From NCBI GenBank assembly GCA_017881985.1, contig JADGQH010000002.1, positions 1 through 38,729 on the forward strand: 38,729 nt of DNA, read 5' to 3'. Shown here piece by piece: positions 16,399-25,168 of this stretch. How positions within the stretch are numbered: the stretch's first letter is position 1; the number at the start of each line of letters is the position of its first letter. This DNA is from Chloroflexota bacterium. Lineage in GTDB: Bacteria > Chloroflexota > Limnocylindria > Limnocylindrales > CSP1-4. The translations under genes were made by a program, and so were the position numbers. The notes beneath the pieces are model-generated. The model was not told the DNA's origin. It saw nothing but the letters and a program-made list of their open reading frames with translations, and ran no database searches.

Positions 16399-17553
16399 CT
16401 AGTTGCAGGCGGCGACCGAACCCGCCTTGACGCCCTGGCACAGCGTGGCCTTGTCGATCCACTTTGCGTCGAGGACGACGTTCAGGTTGTCCTTGGTGAT
16501 CGCCTGCGGCGTCAGCAGCTGGGAGGTCAGCGTGTTGCCGCCGGGGCTGGTGAACGGCGCGGTGCCGGCCACCTTGGTGATGTCGGGGTTGGCGCACAGC
16601 TGGACCGCGGCATCGCCGGCGGCCTTGCCGAGCAGGCGGGCATCCTTCCAGACGTCGACCGTCTGGGTGCCGAGAGCGATCCGGTTGAGAGCCGGGAGGT
16701 CGCCATCCTGGCCGGAGACCGGGACAGTGCCCGCGAGGCCGACGGCCTTGAGGGCGGCGACGACGCCGCCGGCCATGCCGTCGTTCTCGGAGATGACGGC
16801 GTCAATCTTGTTGTTGTTCGCCGTCAGGATCTGCTCCATCTCCTTCTGGGCGTTGGCGGGATCCCAGTTGTCGGTGTACGTCTCGCCGACGATGACGATC
16901 TTGCCGGCCGGGTCGGTCTTGCCGACGTCGGGGACGCCAGCCTCGACCATGCCGCTCCGCAGGAAGTCGGCGTTGGCGTCAGCCTTGTTGCCCTTGATGA
17001 TCGCGAAGTTCCCGCTCGCCTTGGCCGCGAGAACCGCCGTCGCCTGGAGCTTGCCCACGAGCTTGTTGTCGAACGTGAGGTAGAGGGCCTTCGGGTCTTC
17101 GATCAGGCGGTCGTACGCGATGACCGGCACGCCCGCGGCGAGGGCCTTGGTGACGGACGGCTTGATGGCCGTTCCATCCTGGGCCAGGATGATGATGACC
17201 TTGGCGCCCTGGCTGATCAGGTTGTCGACGTTGTTCGCCTGCGTCTCGGCCGACGACTTTGCGTCATTCGAGATGTAGGTCGCCCCGCCGGCCGTCAGCG
17301 CGGCCTTGATGGCCGGCTCGTCCCACTTCGCCCAGCGCTCCTCCTGGTAGTTGTTCCACGAGACGCCGACGACGCAGCCGGCCGTTGCCGCGCTCGCCGC
17401 TGCGCTCGCCGCCGCGCTCGCCGCCGCGCTCGGTGCCGCGGCGCTTGCCGCGGCGCTCGCCGCTGCGCTCGGCGCCGGGGTGCTCGACCCCGAGCATGCC
17501 GCGAACAGGATCGCGGCCACGCCGGCCAACGAGGCCAGTCTCCGATTCACCAT
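16399..17553 (-). CDS. xylF: Xylose-binding lipoprotein of ABC transporter
   Basis: The substrate-binding protein of the importer has 384 residues from ATG 17553, about 9 nt after AAGGAGGAG. A lipoprotein signal runs to the lipobox LFAAC (Cys at residue 20). A Ser/Ala/Pro linker of about 40 residues, coded by repetitive DNA, tethers the domain to the membrane. The periplasmic-binding fold follows: VVGVSWNNYQEERWAKWDEPAIK, ISQGAKVIIILAQDGTAI, GVPVIAYDRLIED, YLTFDNKLVGKLQA, and DAVISENDGMAGGVVAALKAVGL followed by VPVSGQDGDLPAL. The YDRLI and TFDN motifs match the XylF branch. It is the first gene of xylF-xylH-xylG. Confidence 0.95.
   Translation of the reverse strand: MVNRRLASLAGVAAILFAACSGSSTPAPSAAASAAASAAAPSAAASAAASAAASAATAGCVVGVSWNNYQEERWAKWDEPAIKAALTAGGATYISNDAKSSAETQANNVDNLISQGAKVIIILAQDGTAIKPSVTKALAAGVPVIAYDRLIEDPKALYLTFDNKLVGKLQATAVLAAKASGNFAIIKGNKADANADFLRSGMVEAGVPDVGKTDPAGKIVIVGETYTDNWDPANAQKEMEQILTANNNKIDAVISENDGMAGGVVAALKAVGLAGTVPVSGQDGDLPALNRIALGTQTVDVWKDARLLGKAAGDAAVQLCANPDITKVAGTAPFTSPGGNTLTSQLLTPQAITKDNLNVVLDAKWIDKATLCQGVKAGSVAACN
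17386..17472 (-). repeat. Degenerate 12-bp repeats coding the Ser-Ala linker of XylF
   Basis: Imperfect repeats of a GC-rich 12-base unit (on plus, variants of gcgctcgccgcc) code for SAAA-type units between the lipobox and the sugar-binding domain. Copy number is likely to vary between strains by slippage. The boundaries are approximate. Confidence 0.8.
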
Positions 17554-17609
17554 TGTGCTGACTCCTCCTTTGGACATGTCACACCGATCCACGGCTGATG
17601 TCCGGCGCT

Positions 17610-17615
17610 AGGCTA
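17610..17615 (-). promoter_or_regulatory. -10 box of the xylFHG operon
   Basis: TAGCCT on the minus strand is 56 nt upstream of the xylF ATG, in the 113-bp gap after the ROK gene. The leader contains the AAGGAGGAG ribosome-binding site. No clear -35 is seen. Confidence 0.4.
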
Positions 17616-17666
17616 CCACCACCTCGCCACGTTTTCGATTGGTGCAATTCTCCATTCGCCTCCCGT

Positions 17667-18926
17667 CTACGCGCTCTTGAGTTCGGGGAGCGTGTCCCGC
17701 GGCCTGACCCACTGCGCCGGGTCCGCGAGCAGCGGCTCCAGGGCCAGCTCGGCGGCTCCGAGAAGCGGTGCGTCGACCCCGAGCGATGTCGGGATCACCG
17801 TGACCAGCGAACGAGCAGCCGGCAGCGTGCGGCGGTCGAGCTCGGCATGGAGCGCTCGGGTGACGAACGGATACATCCGGCCAAATCGACCGCCCAGCAC
17901 GATGAGCTGCGGGTTCAACAGGTTGACAAGGCTCGCGAGGCCGAAACCAAGCCAGGTCCCCACGTGATCGAGGGCTGCCTGCGCCGTCGCGGAGCCCGCT
18001 GCCGCCTCGCGCAGCACCGTGTCGACGGCGGCGCGGCCGCCACCCGGCATCAGGCCGGCGCGCACGAGCAGGGCGTCCTCGCCGACCTCCGTCTCCCAGC
18101 AACCCACCGACCCACATCGGCACGGGGCGCCTTCCGGGTTCACCGGCATATGGCCCACCTCGCCGGCGTACCCGGCGATACCCGTCAGCGGCCGACCGCC
18201 GACGATCACGCCCCCACCGACGCCGACCTCGCCCGAGATGTAGACGAGGTCGTCGGCGCCGACGGCCGCGCCGCGCCGCAGCTCCGCGAGCGTCCCGAGA
18301 TCCGCCTCGTTGGCGACCGAGATCGGCACGGACAGGTCGAGCGCCCGGGCAAGCCGCTCGCCGAGCGGGATGTCCCGCCAGCCGAGATTCGGCGCCATCG
18401 AGACAACGCCGTCGCTCCTCCGGACCACGCCCACGACGGCCACCCCGATCCCGACCACCGGTTCGGCTGCGGGGCGCCGGCCCAGGACCGTGCGGGCGAG
18501 CCCCGTCAGGTCGGCCGCGATCTCGTCGACGCTCGAATGCTCACGCGACCGCTCGATCCGGACGCGCGCCAGGGTCCTGCCGCCGAGCCCGACGATCGCC
18601 GCGGCAAGCGAGTCCACGGCAATGTCGAGGGCCACCACAACGGCGCTCCCCGCCACGAGTTGGACGACCGGCGACGGCCGACCCGGCGTGCCCAGCCTCG
18701 TGGCCGGCCCTTCTGCCGCGAGGCCGGCGTGGACAAGCTCGCCCACGAGGCTGCGGATCGCGCTCCGGGTGAGGCCCGTCCGTGCGACCAGCTCCGAACG
18801 TGAGAGAGCCCCGTGAGCGTGGAGCTCACGGACGATCGCCCCGAGGTTCGCCCGGCGCACGGTCTCGCTGCGCTGCCCGATCTCGACCGGTCCGACTGTC
18901 ACAGAGTTTGTGTTCCTCTCCACCAA
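17667..18926 (-). CDS. ROK-family transcriptional repressor, probable xylose regulator
   Basis: The product has up to 419 residues. An N-terminal winged helix-turn-helix (NLGAIVRELHAHGALSRSELVARTGLTRSAIRSLVGELVHAGL, about residues 27-70, given here as one family block: ALSRSELVARTGLTRSAIR core) precedes a ROK/ASKHA domain with VVVALDIAVDSLAAAIVGL, GIGVAVVGVV, YISGEVGVGGGVIVGG and the ROK zinc signature GHMPVNPEG, CRCGSVGCWE. Such proteins repress sugar operons and release DNA on binding the sugar. Its position between xylF and a sugar dehydrogenase makes xylose the likely effector. Start is uncertain: TTG 18926, GTG 18923, or a GTG about 27 bases in, after GGAGAGG. A near-consensus TACCAC box ends 6 nt before the TTG. 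Confidence 0.9.
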   Translation of the reverse strand: MVERNTNSVTVGPVEIGQRSETVRRANLGAIVRELHAHGALSRSELVARTGLTRSAIRSLVGELVHAGLAAEGPATRLGTPGRPSPVVQLVAGSAVVVALDIAVDSLAAAIVGLGGRTLARVRIERSREHSSVDEIAADLTGLARTVLGRRPAAEPVVGIGVAVVGVVRRSDGVVSMAPNLGWRDIPLGERLARALDLSVPISVANEADLGTLAELRRGAAVGADDLVYISGEVGVGGGVIVGGRPLTGIAGYAGEVGHMPVNPEGAPCRCGSVGCWETEVGEDALLVRAGLMPGGGRAAVDTVLREAAAGSATAQAALDHVGTWLGFGLASLVNLLNPQLIVLGGRFGRMYPFVTRALHAELDRRTLPAARSLVTVIPTSLGVDAPLLGAAELALEPLLADPAQWVRPRDTLPELKSA

Positions 18927-18932
18927 ATCTGC

Positions 18933-18942
18933 GTGGTAGGCT
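18933..18942. promoter_or_regulatory. Overlapping divergent -10 boxes, ROK gene and Gfo/Idh gene
   Basis: The decamer GTGGTAGGCT reads TAGGCT on plus (18937-18942) towards the dehydrogenase and TACCAC on minus (18938-18933) towards the ROK gene. If both are used, the two transcripts compete for one site. The plus-strand leader of about 90 nt contains a short palindrome GCAATTTGC (18970-18978). Confidence 0.35.
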
Positions 18943-19035
18943 CGTCCCTGATCGCGGCCGTGTCAAGACGCAATTTGCAGAACGCCCGGGAGGCCGCGGC
19001 GGCTCTCCCGGCTGAGGCAGATCGGGGACCTGGTG

Positions 19036-20025
19036 ATGACGACGCTCCGCTGGGGAATCCTGGGACCGGGTCGCATCGCTCCACGGCTCGTCCGGGCCGT
19101 CGGCGGGTGCGCCCGTGCGGAGCTGGCGGCCGTGGCGAGCCGCGACGCAGCCCGGGCCAGGTCCTTCGCGGGCGCCCATGCCATCCCGATGGCGTACGAC
19201 TCCTACGATTCCCTGCTCTCCTCGCCGGACGTGGACGTCGTGTATGTCGCGCTTCCCAACCATCTGCACGCGGAATGGACGATCAGGGCGCTCGCTGCAG
19301 GTAAGCACGTGCTGTGCGAGAAGCCGCTCGCGCTCAGCGTCGCCGAGGTCGACGCGATCGCCGATGCCTCGGGCCGCGCCGGGCGGCTCGCGGTCGAGGG
19401 CTTCATGTATCTCCACCACCCCCAGGTCCTCCGCGCGATCGAGCTCGCGCGGGGCGGCGCGCTCGGCCGCCTCGAGCTCGTGAACGGGACGTTCTCGTTC
19501 TTCCTGACCCATCCCGGCGACCCGCGGGTCGACCCGTCGATGGGCGGCGGCTCGCTGTGGGACGTCGGCTGCTATCCGGTGAGCCTGGCCCGGCGGATCG
19601 CCGGCGAGGAACCGGACGGCGTGGGTGCGTTCGCCCGTTTCGATGAGCGCGGCGTCGACCGGACGTTCGTCGGCCAGATGCACTTCCCCGGCGGTCTGCT
19701 CGCCCAGTTCGACTGTGGCTTCGCCGCCCCTGATCGCGAACGGGTGGAGATCGTCGGCAGCGACGCCACGCTCGTCCTCGAGAGCCCGTTCCTCCCGGCT
19801 CCCGACGGGCCGCCCCCTTCCGTGACGATGCGACGTGGGCGCGACGAGACGCCGGTGGACGTGCGGTCAACCGACCAGTACCAGGCAGAGGTCGAGGACC
19901 TGACGGCCGCGATCCTCGACGGGACGCCGCCCCGACTTGACCTTGCCTTCAGTCGCGGTAGCATCGCGACACTCGTCGACCTGGACACGGCAGCGCGCGC
20001 GCATCTCGGGTCGGCCACCGGCTGA
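19036..20025 (+). CDS. Gfo/Idh/MocA family oxidoreductase, possible xylose dehydrogenase
   Basis: The product is an NAD(P)-dependent sugar dehydrogenase-type protein of 329 residues: Rossmann motif WGILGPGRIAPRLV, SPDVDVVYVALPNHLHAEW, catalytic-lysine block GKHVLCEKPLALS, and the C-terminal alpha/beta domain with GGGSLWDVGCYPVSLARRI. This pattern matches the branch containing D-xylose 1-dehydrogenase (NADP+) and dihydrodiol dehydrogenase. The divergent arrangement with the ROK repressor next to xylF supports a role in pentose metabolism, but the substrate is inference. ATG 19036 is chosen; GTG 19033 immediately before is possible. The ribosome-binding site is weak (GGGGA). Confidence 0.9.
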   Translation: MTTLRWGILGPGRIAPRLVRAVGGCARAELAAVASRDAARARSFAGAHAIPMAYDSYDSLLSSPDVDVVYVALPNHLHAEWTIRALAAGKHVLCEKPLALSVAEVDAIADASGRAGRLAVEGFMYLHHPQVLRAIELARGGALGRLELVNGTFSFFLTHPGDPRVDPSMGGGSLWDVGCYPVSLARRIAGEEPDGVGAFARFDERGVDRTFVGQMHFPGGLLAQFDCGFAAPDRERVEIVGSDATLVLESPFLPAPDGPPPSVTMRRGRDETPVDVRSTDQYQAEVEDLTAAILDGTPPRLDLAFSRGSIATLVDLDTAARAHLGSATG

Positions 20026-20069
20026 GCCGGACCGCGGGCGCGCCCGGCATGGCGTGATGGAGGGCAACG

Positions 20070-22055
20070 ATGGACGCACCCACGCCGACAGACCCGTCGG
20101 CGCCGATGGACCCCCCGGCGTCGACGGACGCGCTCCCGCCGATAGACGCGCCCCCGCCCATGGATCCGCCCATGCCCCCGCGGGGATCGCGGAGATCCCG
20201 GCGCATGGTCGCGGCGGCCGTGGTGGTCGGCGTGATCCTCGCGGCCTCCGGGCTTGCCATCGCTCGGCCATGGACGCAGCCGCCCTCGTGCGCCGCGATC
20301 GCGAACCATCCGGAATGGTCGGTCGCGCGACGCTGGGACGAAGCCGCGCTCGACGCAATCCGGCGCGCGCTCCCTGCACCGACGGTCCATGCCCGGAACC
20401 TGTTCCACATGTCGGCGGCCATGTGGGACGCCTGGGCGGCGTACGACCCCACGGCGTCGGGCTACTTCGTCCATGAGAAGCAGACCGCCTCCGACGTGAC
20501 CGCGGCCCGCAACGAGGCGATCAGCTACGCCGCCTATCGCGTGCTCACCGAGCGCTACATCAAGGCCGTCGGCGCCGACAAGGATCTCTCCGAGTTCGAC
20601 GATCTCATGGATTCGCTCTGCTACCCGCTCGACGTGACGACCACGACGGGCAGCTCGCCGGCCGCCGTCGGGAACCGGATCGCCCAGGCCGCCATCGCCT
20701 ATGGGCTGGCCGACGGGTCGAACCAGGCCACGGGATACAACGACCCCGGCTACAAGCCCCAGAACCCACCCCTGGTCGTGGCGAAGCCGGGCACGGTCAT
20801 GACAGACCCGAACCGCTGGCAGCCCCTCCAGATCGAGCACATGATCTCGCAGAACGGGATCCCGGTCGTGAATGGCGTCCAGCAGGCCGTGGGCACCGTC
20901 TGGGGTCACGTCAAGGCGTTCGGCCTGCCCGATGGCGGGCCGACCGGCGTGCCGATCGATCCGGGCCCGCCGCCCCGCATCGGCGACCCGGCGACGGACC
21001 AGGCGCTCAAGGACCAGGTCGTGGAGGTGATTCGCGACAGCAGCCGGCTCGACCCGGCAGAGACCGCGACGATCGACATCTCGCCCGGCGTGCGCGGTAA
21101 CAACACCCTCGGGACCAACGACGGCAGCGGCCATCCGGTCGACCCGGCGACCGGCAAGCCATACCCGCCGAACGTGGTCAACCAGGGCGACTTCGGGCGG
21201 GTCATGGCGGAGTTCTGGGCGGACGGCCCGAACTCGGAGACGCCGCCGGGGCACTGGAACGTGCTCGCCAACCTGTCATCCGACGAGCTGGCCCCGGGCT
21301 TGAGGATCGGGGGCCGGGGTCCGGTGGTGGACCGGCTCCAGTGGGACGTCAAGCTGTACTTCGCCCTCAACGGCGCCGTCCACGACGCGGGCATTGCCGC
21401 GTGGGGGCTGAAGGGCTACTACGATACGGCGCGGCCCATCTCGATGATCCGCTACATGGGCGGCCTCGGCCAGTCGAGCGACCCGAGCCTGCCTTCCTAC
21501 AGCAAGGAGGGCCTCCCGCTCGTCCCGGACCTGATCGAGCTCATCACGAAGGCGTCGACCGCACCGGGGCAGCGCCATGCGGCACTCGCCGGTCACGAGG
21601 GACAGGTCGCGATCCGCGCCTGGGCCGGCAACCCGAAGGACCCGAAGACGCAGGTCGGCGGCGTCACGTGGATCCTGGCCGTGGACTGGGTGCCCTATCA
21701 GCTCCCGACGTTCGTGACGCCGGCCTTCCCGGCATATGCCTCCGGGCACAGCTCCTTCAGCAGGGCCGCCGCCGAGGTGCTGGTCGGCTTCACGGGCAGC
21801 GAGTACTTCCCCGGCGGAATCAGCGGCTACACGATCAAGGCAGGGTCGCTGAAGTTCGAGGCCGGCCCGACGAGCGACATCCGGCTGGAGTGGGCGACGT
21901 ACTACGACGCCTCGGATCAGGCGGGCCAGTCGCGGCTGTGGGGCGGAATCCACATCCAGGCGGATGACTTCACCGGGCGCGAGCTCGGCTCCGCGTGCGG
22001 CAAGGCCGCCTGGACGCTCGCACAGAGGTATTACGACGGCTCGGTTGGCTCATGA
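20070..22055 (+). CDS. Vanadium-dependent haloperoxidase-like PAP2-fold protein, exported
   Basis: The 661-residue product starts at ATG 20070 after GGAGGG (5-nt spacer). A Pro/Asp/Met-rich cytoplasmic tail (about residues 3-37) precedes a membrane segment at about 46-70 (MVAAAVVVGVILAASGLAIA). The C-terminal part keeps the full vanadate/phosphate site: Lys448 and Arg455 in KGYYDTAR, Ser558-Gly559-His560 in PAYASGHSSFS, and Arg622 and His628 in SRLWGGIHIQADD. The Lys-Arg spacing of 7 and Arg-His spacing of 6 equal those of the fungal vanadium chloroperoxidase (K353/R360, R490/H496). It may oxidise halides with peroxide or act as a phosphatase; sequence alone does not settle this. An FG-GAP/ASPIC gene follows closely. 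Confidence 0.9.
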   Translation: MDAPTPTDPSAPMDPPASTDALPPIDAPPPMDPPMPPRGSRRSRRMVAAAVVVGVILAASGLAIARPWTQPPSCAAIANHPEWSVARRWDEAALDAIRRALPAPTVHARNLFHMSAAMWDAWAAYDPTASGYFVHEKQTASDVTAARNEAISYAAYRVLTERYIKAVGADKDLSEFDDLMDSLCYPLDVTTTTGSSPAAVGNRIAQAAIAYGLADGSNQATGYNDPGYKPQNPPLVVAKPGTVMTDPNRWQPLQIEHMISQNGIPVVNGVQQAVGTVWGHVKAFGLPDGGPTGVPIDPGPPPRIGDPATDQALKDQVVEVIRDSSRLDPAETATIDISPGVRGNNTLGTNDGSGHPVDPATGKPYPPNVVNQGDFGRVMAEFWADGPNSETPPGHWNVLANLSSDELAPGLRIGGRGPVVDRLQWDVKLYFALNGAVHDAGIAAWGLKGYYDTARPISMIRYMGGLGQSSDPSLPSYSKEGLPLVPDLIELITKASTAPGQRHAALAGHEGQVAIRAWAGNPKDPKTQVGGVTWILAVDWVPYQLPTFVTPAFPAYASGHSSFSRAAAEVLVGFTGSEYFPGGISGYTIKAGSLKFEAGPTSDIRLEWATYYDASDQAGQSRLWGGIHIQADDFTGRELGSACGKAAWTLAQRYYDGSVGS

Positions 22056-22086
22056 GGACGGTCGCCTCGATCGGACCGCGGCTCGG

Positions 22087-23751
22087 GTGACGAGGCCCGG
22101 GCGCCGGACGACCGTGCTGATCGTGGGCGCGGTGGCATTGGCGCTGATCGGCGCCACGGGCCTCGCCCTCACGGTGACCCGGGGAACCACCCCCACGGCC
22201 GCCCTGGGTCCGCCGCACTTCCTCGACGAGACGTCAACCTCCGGGATCGAGCACACCTACCGGGGGGATCCCCCGCTCGAGGTCGGCGGCGGCGTCGCCG
22301 TGATCGACTGCAGCGGCGACGGCCGGCCAAGCCTCTACCTCGCGGGCGGAGCCGGGCCCGCAGCGCTCTATCGCAACGACAGCGCCGTCGGCGGCGCCCT
22401 TCGGTTCACGCGGCTGCCGGACCCGGCAACCGACCTCACCGACGTCACGGGCGCCTATCCGATCGACATCAATGGCGACGGCGTGGCGGACCTCGTGGTC
22501 CTGCGGAAGGGTGAGACGGTCATCCTGCGAGGTCTGGGTGGCTGTCGATTCGAGCGAGCGAACGAGCGTTGGTCCTTTGCTCCCCGGAGCGGCCTCAGCA
22601 CCGCCTTCAGCGCGACCTGGGAAGGCGCGGCAGCCCTGCCCACGCTGGCCCTGGGCCAGTACCTGCGCCTCGACCCGTCAGGGGCGTCCACCCAGGACTG
22701 CGCCGACAACGCCCTGTTCCGGCCGAACGGCGCCGGGACGGGCTACGGACCGCCGATCACGCTGGCCCCGGGCTACTGCGCCCTCTCGATGCTGTTCAGC
22801 GACTGGGACCTCTCGGGCCGGCGGGACCTCCGGATCAGCAACGATGACAACTACTTCGACCCGGCGACCGGCGGGGAGCAGCTGTGGCGGGTCGCACCCG
22901 GTGAGCCGCCTCGCCTCTACACGGATGCCGACGGCTGGGTGCGCATCGAGGTCGCGGGCATGGGGATCGCCTCGTATGACGTGACTAGGGACGGCTATCC
23001 CGACGTGTTCCTGACGAGCCAGGGAGACAACCGGCTCCAGACGTTGACCTCGGGGCCGAGCCAGCCAACCTACCGCGACATCGGGGCCAAGCGGGGCGTG
23101 AACGCCGCCCAGCCGTTCACGGGCGGGGACGCCCTGCCATCCACCGCCTGGCACCCGGAATTCCAGGACGTCAACAACGATGGCTTCATCGACCTGTTCA
23201 TCTCCAAGGGGAACGTCGGTGCTCAGCTCGATCACGCCCGGACGGACCCGAACAACCTGCTGCTGGGCCAGCCCGACGGGACGTTCATCGAAGCGGCCGA
23301 CCGGGCCGGCGTCCTGAACACCGAGCGGGGCCGGGGGGCGGCCCTGGCGGACTTCAACCTGGACGGCATGCTCGACCTCGTCGAGGTGAACTACGGGTCG
23401 CCGGTGAAGGTCTGGCGCAACGCGGGCTCGGGCGATTCGGTCCACCCTGCCCCGCTCGGGAACTGGCTGGGCCTGCGCCTCGACGAGCCGGGCCCGAACC
23501 GCGACGCCATCGGCTCCTGGATCGAGGTCAAGGTCGGCGACCTGACGCTGCGCCGCGAGATCACCGTCGGCGGCGGTCACGAGAGCGGTCAGCTCGGCTG
23601 GATCCATTTCGGGCTTGGCCCGGCAGGTGGAGCGCAGGTCCGCGTCAGGTGGCCAGACGGGGAGATGGGGCCATGGCTCCAGGTCAGTGCCAATGGCTTC
23701 TACGACATCGATCGGGGCGCCGCCGCCCCACGCCCGTGGCTCCCCCGGTAG
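22087..23751 (+). CDS. FG-GAP/VCBS-repeat protein with C-terminal ASPIC/UnbV domain, exported
   Basis: The start chosen is GTG 22087, 31 nt after the haloperoxidase stop, because it begins directly before a signal/anchor segment (TTVLIVGAVALALIGATGLALTV); TTG 22045 is the alternative. The product is about 554 residues. It has Ca-binding FG-GAP-type repeats (VAVIDCSGDGRPSLYLAGG, YPIDINGDGVADLVVL, YDVTRDGYPDVFLTS, FQDVNNDGFIDLFIS, LADFNLDGMLDLVEVNYG) forming an integrin-like propeller. The ASPIC/UnbV domain follows (GNWLGLRLDEPG, NRDAIGSWIEVKVGD, ITVGGGHESGQLGWIHFGLG). This is the CRTAC1-type layout of secreted proteins of unknown biochemical role. It is probably co-transcribed with, and may partner, the haloperoxidase-like protein. 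Confidence 0.92.
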   Translation: MTRPGRRTTVLIVGAVALALIGATGLALTVTRGTTPTAALGPPHFLDETSTSGIEHTYRGDPPLEVGGGVAVIDCSGDGRPSLYLAGGAGPAALYRNDSAVGGALRFTRLPDPATDLTDVTGAYPIDINGDGVADLVVLRKGETVILRGLGGCRFERANERWSFAPRSGLSTAFSATWEGAAALPTLALGQYLRLDPSGASTQDCADNALFRPNGAGTGYGPPITLAPGYCALSMLFSDWDLSGRRDLRISNDDNYFDPATGGEQLWRVAPGEPPRLYTDADGWVRIEVAGMGIASYDVTRDGYPDVFLTSQGDNRLQTLTSGPSQPTYRDIGAKRGVNAAQPFTGGDALPSTAWHPEFQDVNNDGFIDLFISKGNVGAQLDHARTDPNNLLLGQPDGTFIEAADRAGVLNTERGRGAALADFNLDGMLDLVEVNYGSPVKVWRNAGSGDSVHPAPLGNWLGLRLDEPGPNRDAIGSWIEVKVGDLTLRREITVGGGHESGQLGWIHFGLGPAGGAQVRVRWPDGEMGPWLQVSANGFYDIDRGAAAPRPWLPR

Positions 23752-23773
23752 ACACGACGGAGAGGGAACGACA

Positions 23774-25168
23774 GTGATCCGTGCGGCACGCCTGGGAGAG
23801 GTCGGCCTCCCGGATTTCGGGATGCCGGCGACGAGACCGGAGGTCCCGGCGGCCCGGTACGAGGAGCGAATCGCTGCTCTCCGCGGGCGGGCCGTGGCGC
23901 GGGGCTACGACCGGATCGTGGTGTACGCCGATCGCGAGCACAGCGCCAACCTGGCATACCTGACCGGGTTCGACCCACGCTTCGAGGAGGCGATCCTCGT
24001 GCTCGGGGCAACCGGCGAACCGGCCATCCTGGTCGGGAACGAGTGCTACGGCATGGCGGGCGCTGCACCGCTGCCGATGCGACGGGTCCTCTTCCAGGAC
24101 CTCAGCCTGCCGGGCCAGCCTCGCGACCGATCGCGGCCGCTCGGCGAGATCCTGGCCGAAGAGGGCGTTGCGCCCGGAGGCCGGATCGGGGTCGTCGGGT
24201 GGAAGACCTATTCGCGACGGAGCACGATCGACGTTCCCGCGTTCATCGTGGACGAGGTGCGCTCGATCCTCGGTCCGGCCGGCACGCTCGAGAACGCGAC
24301 GGACCTGCTGATCGACGCAGCGGATGGGCTGCGGGTGATCAACGATGTCGACCAGCTGGCGGTGTTCGAGCACGCTGCCTGCCAGACGTCCGACGGGGTC
24401 CGAAGGCTGCTCTTCGGCCTCGAGCCGGGGATGACCGAAGCAGAGGCCGTCCGGCTGCTCCGCTGGAACGGGATGCCCCTCTCCTGCCACCTGATGCTGA
24501 CCGCGGGACCGCGCGCGGCGCTCGGGCTCCTGAGCCCGGGCGACCGGCGGATCGAGCGCGGCGACCCGTTGACGGTCGCGTTCGGCGTCTGGGGCGCGCT
24601 CACCTGCAGGGCGGGTTTCGTCGTCGCGGGCCCGGACGAGCTTCCGGCTGGCTTCCGGGACTATGTCGAGCGCCTGGTCGCGCCGTACTTCGAGGCGGTC
24701 GCCGGGTGGTACGAGGCGCTGGGCATCGGCACGACCGGCGGCGCTTTGCAGGCAATCGTCGATCGACACCTGTCCGATCCGTTCTTTGGCGTCTCCCTGA
24801 ATCCCGGCCACCAGCTCCACCTCGACGAATGGGTGAACTCACCGGTCGCCCCGGGATCCACGATTGCCCTGCGCTCCGGGATGTGCCTGCAGGTGGACAT
24901 CATCCCGGCAACCGGGACGGGCTACTTCACGACGAACATCGAGGACGGCGTGGCCCTCGCCGACGCGCCCCTCCGCGCGGCCTTCGGGGATCGCTATCCG
25001 GACGCGTGGCGCCGGATCCAGGCACGTCGTCGATTCATGTCCGATGCCCTTGGGATCGTCCTGCGCCCCGAGGTCCTGCCGCTGTCGAACCTGGCGGGGT
25101 TCCTGCCCCCGTTCCTGCTCCGGCCGGAGCTCGCGATGACGCGCGCAGGTCGAGGTCACCAGGCGTGA
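23774..25168 (+). CDS. M24 (creatinase/aminopeptidase P) fold protein with degenerate metal site
   Basis: GTG 23774 follows GGAGAGGG and gives 464 residues. The N-terminal half resembles the creatinase N-domain (RIVVYADREHSANLAYLTGFDPRFEEAILVL). The C-terminal half aligns with the M24 pita-bread fold. Of the five metal ligands, the first Asp is Ala269 (TVAFG instead of the usual IDLG), the second appears to be Thr in the TCRAGFVV segment, His346 is kept in NPGHQLHLDEW, one Glu is Asp in LQVDII, and the last Glu is kept in NIEDGVAL. Loss of both aspartates argues against an active dinuclear peptidase. It may be a creatinase-like hydrolase, since creatinase needs no metal, or a binding protein. 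GTGA overlap couples it to the DUF1684 gene. Confidence 0.85.
   Translation: MIRAARLGEVGLPDFGMPATRPEVPAARYEERIAALRGRAVARGYDRIVVYADREHSANLAYLTGFDPRFEEAILVLGATGEPAILVGNECYGMAGAAPLPMRRVLFQDLSLPGQPRDRSRPLGEILAEEGVAPGGRIGVVGWKTYSRRSTIDVPAFIVDEVRSILGPAGTLENATDLLIDAADGLRVINDVDQLAVFEHAACQTSDGVRRLLFGLEPGMTEAEAVRLLRWNGMPLSCHLMLTAGPRAALGLLSPGDRRIERGDPLTVAFGVWGALTCRAGFVVAGPDELPAGFRDYVERLVAPYFEAVAGWYEALGIGTTGGALQAIVDRHLSDPFFGVSLNPGHQLHLDEWVNSPVAPGSTIALRSGMCLQVDIIPATGTGYFTTNIEDGVALADAPLRAAFGDRYPDAWRRIQARRRFMSDALGIVLRPEVLPLSNLAGFLPPFLLRPELAMTRAGRGHQA

Noticed and set aside
18970..18978. GCAATTTGC as an operator for the ROK repressor, with GCAATT also upstream of xylF (around 17643).
   Set aside because: Only a 4-bp half-site with one central base is symmetric, and the second occurrence is not palindromic. 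It is too little to call an operator and no copy is seen before xylA.
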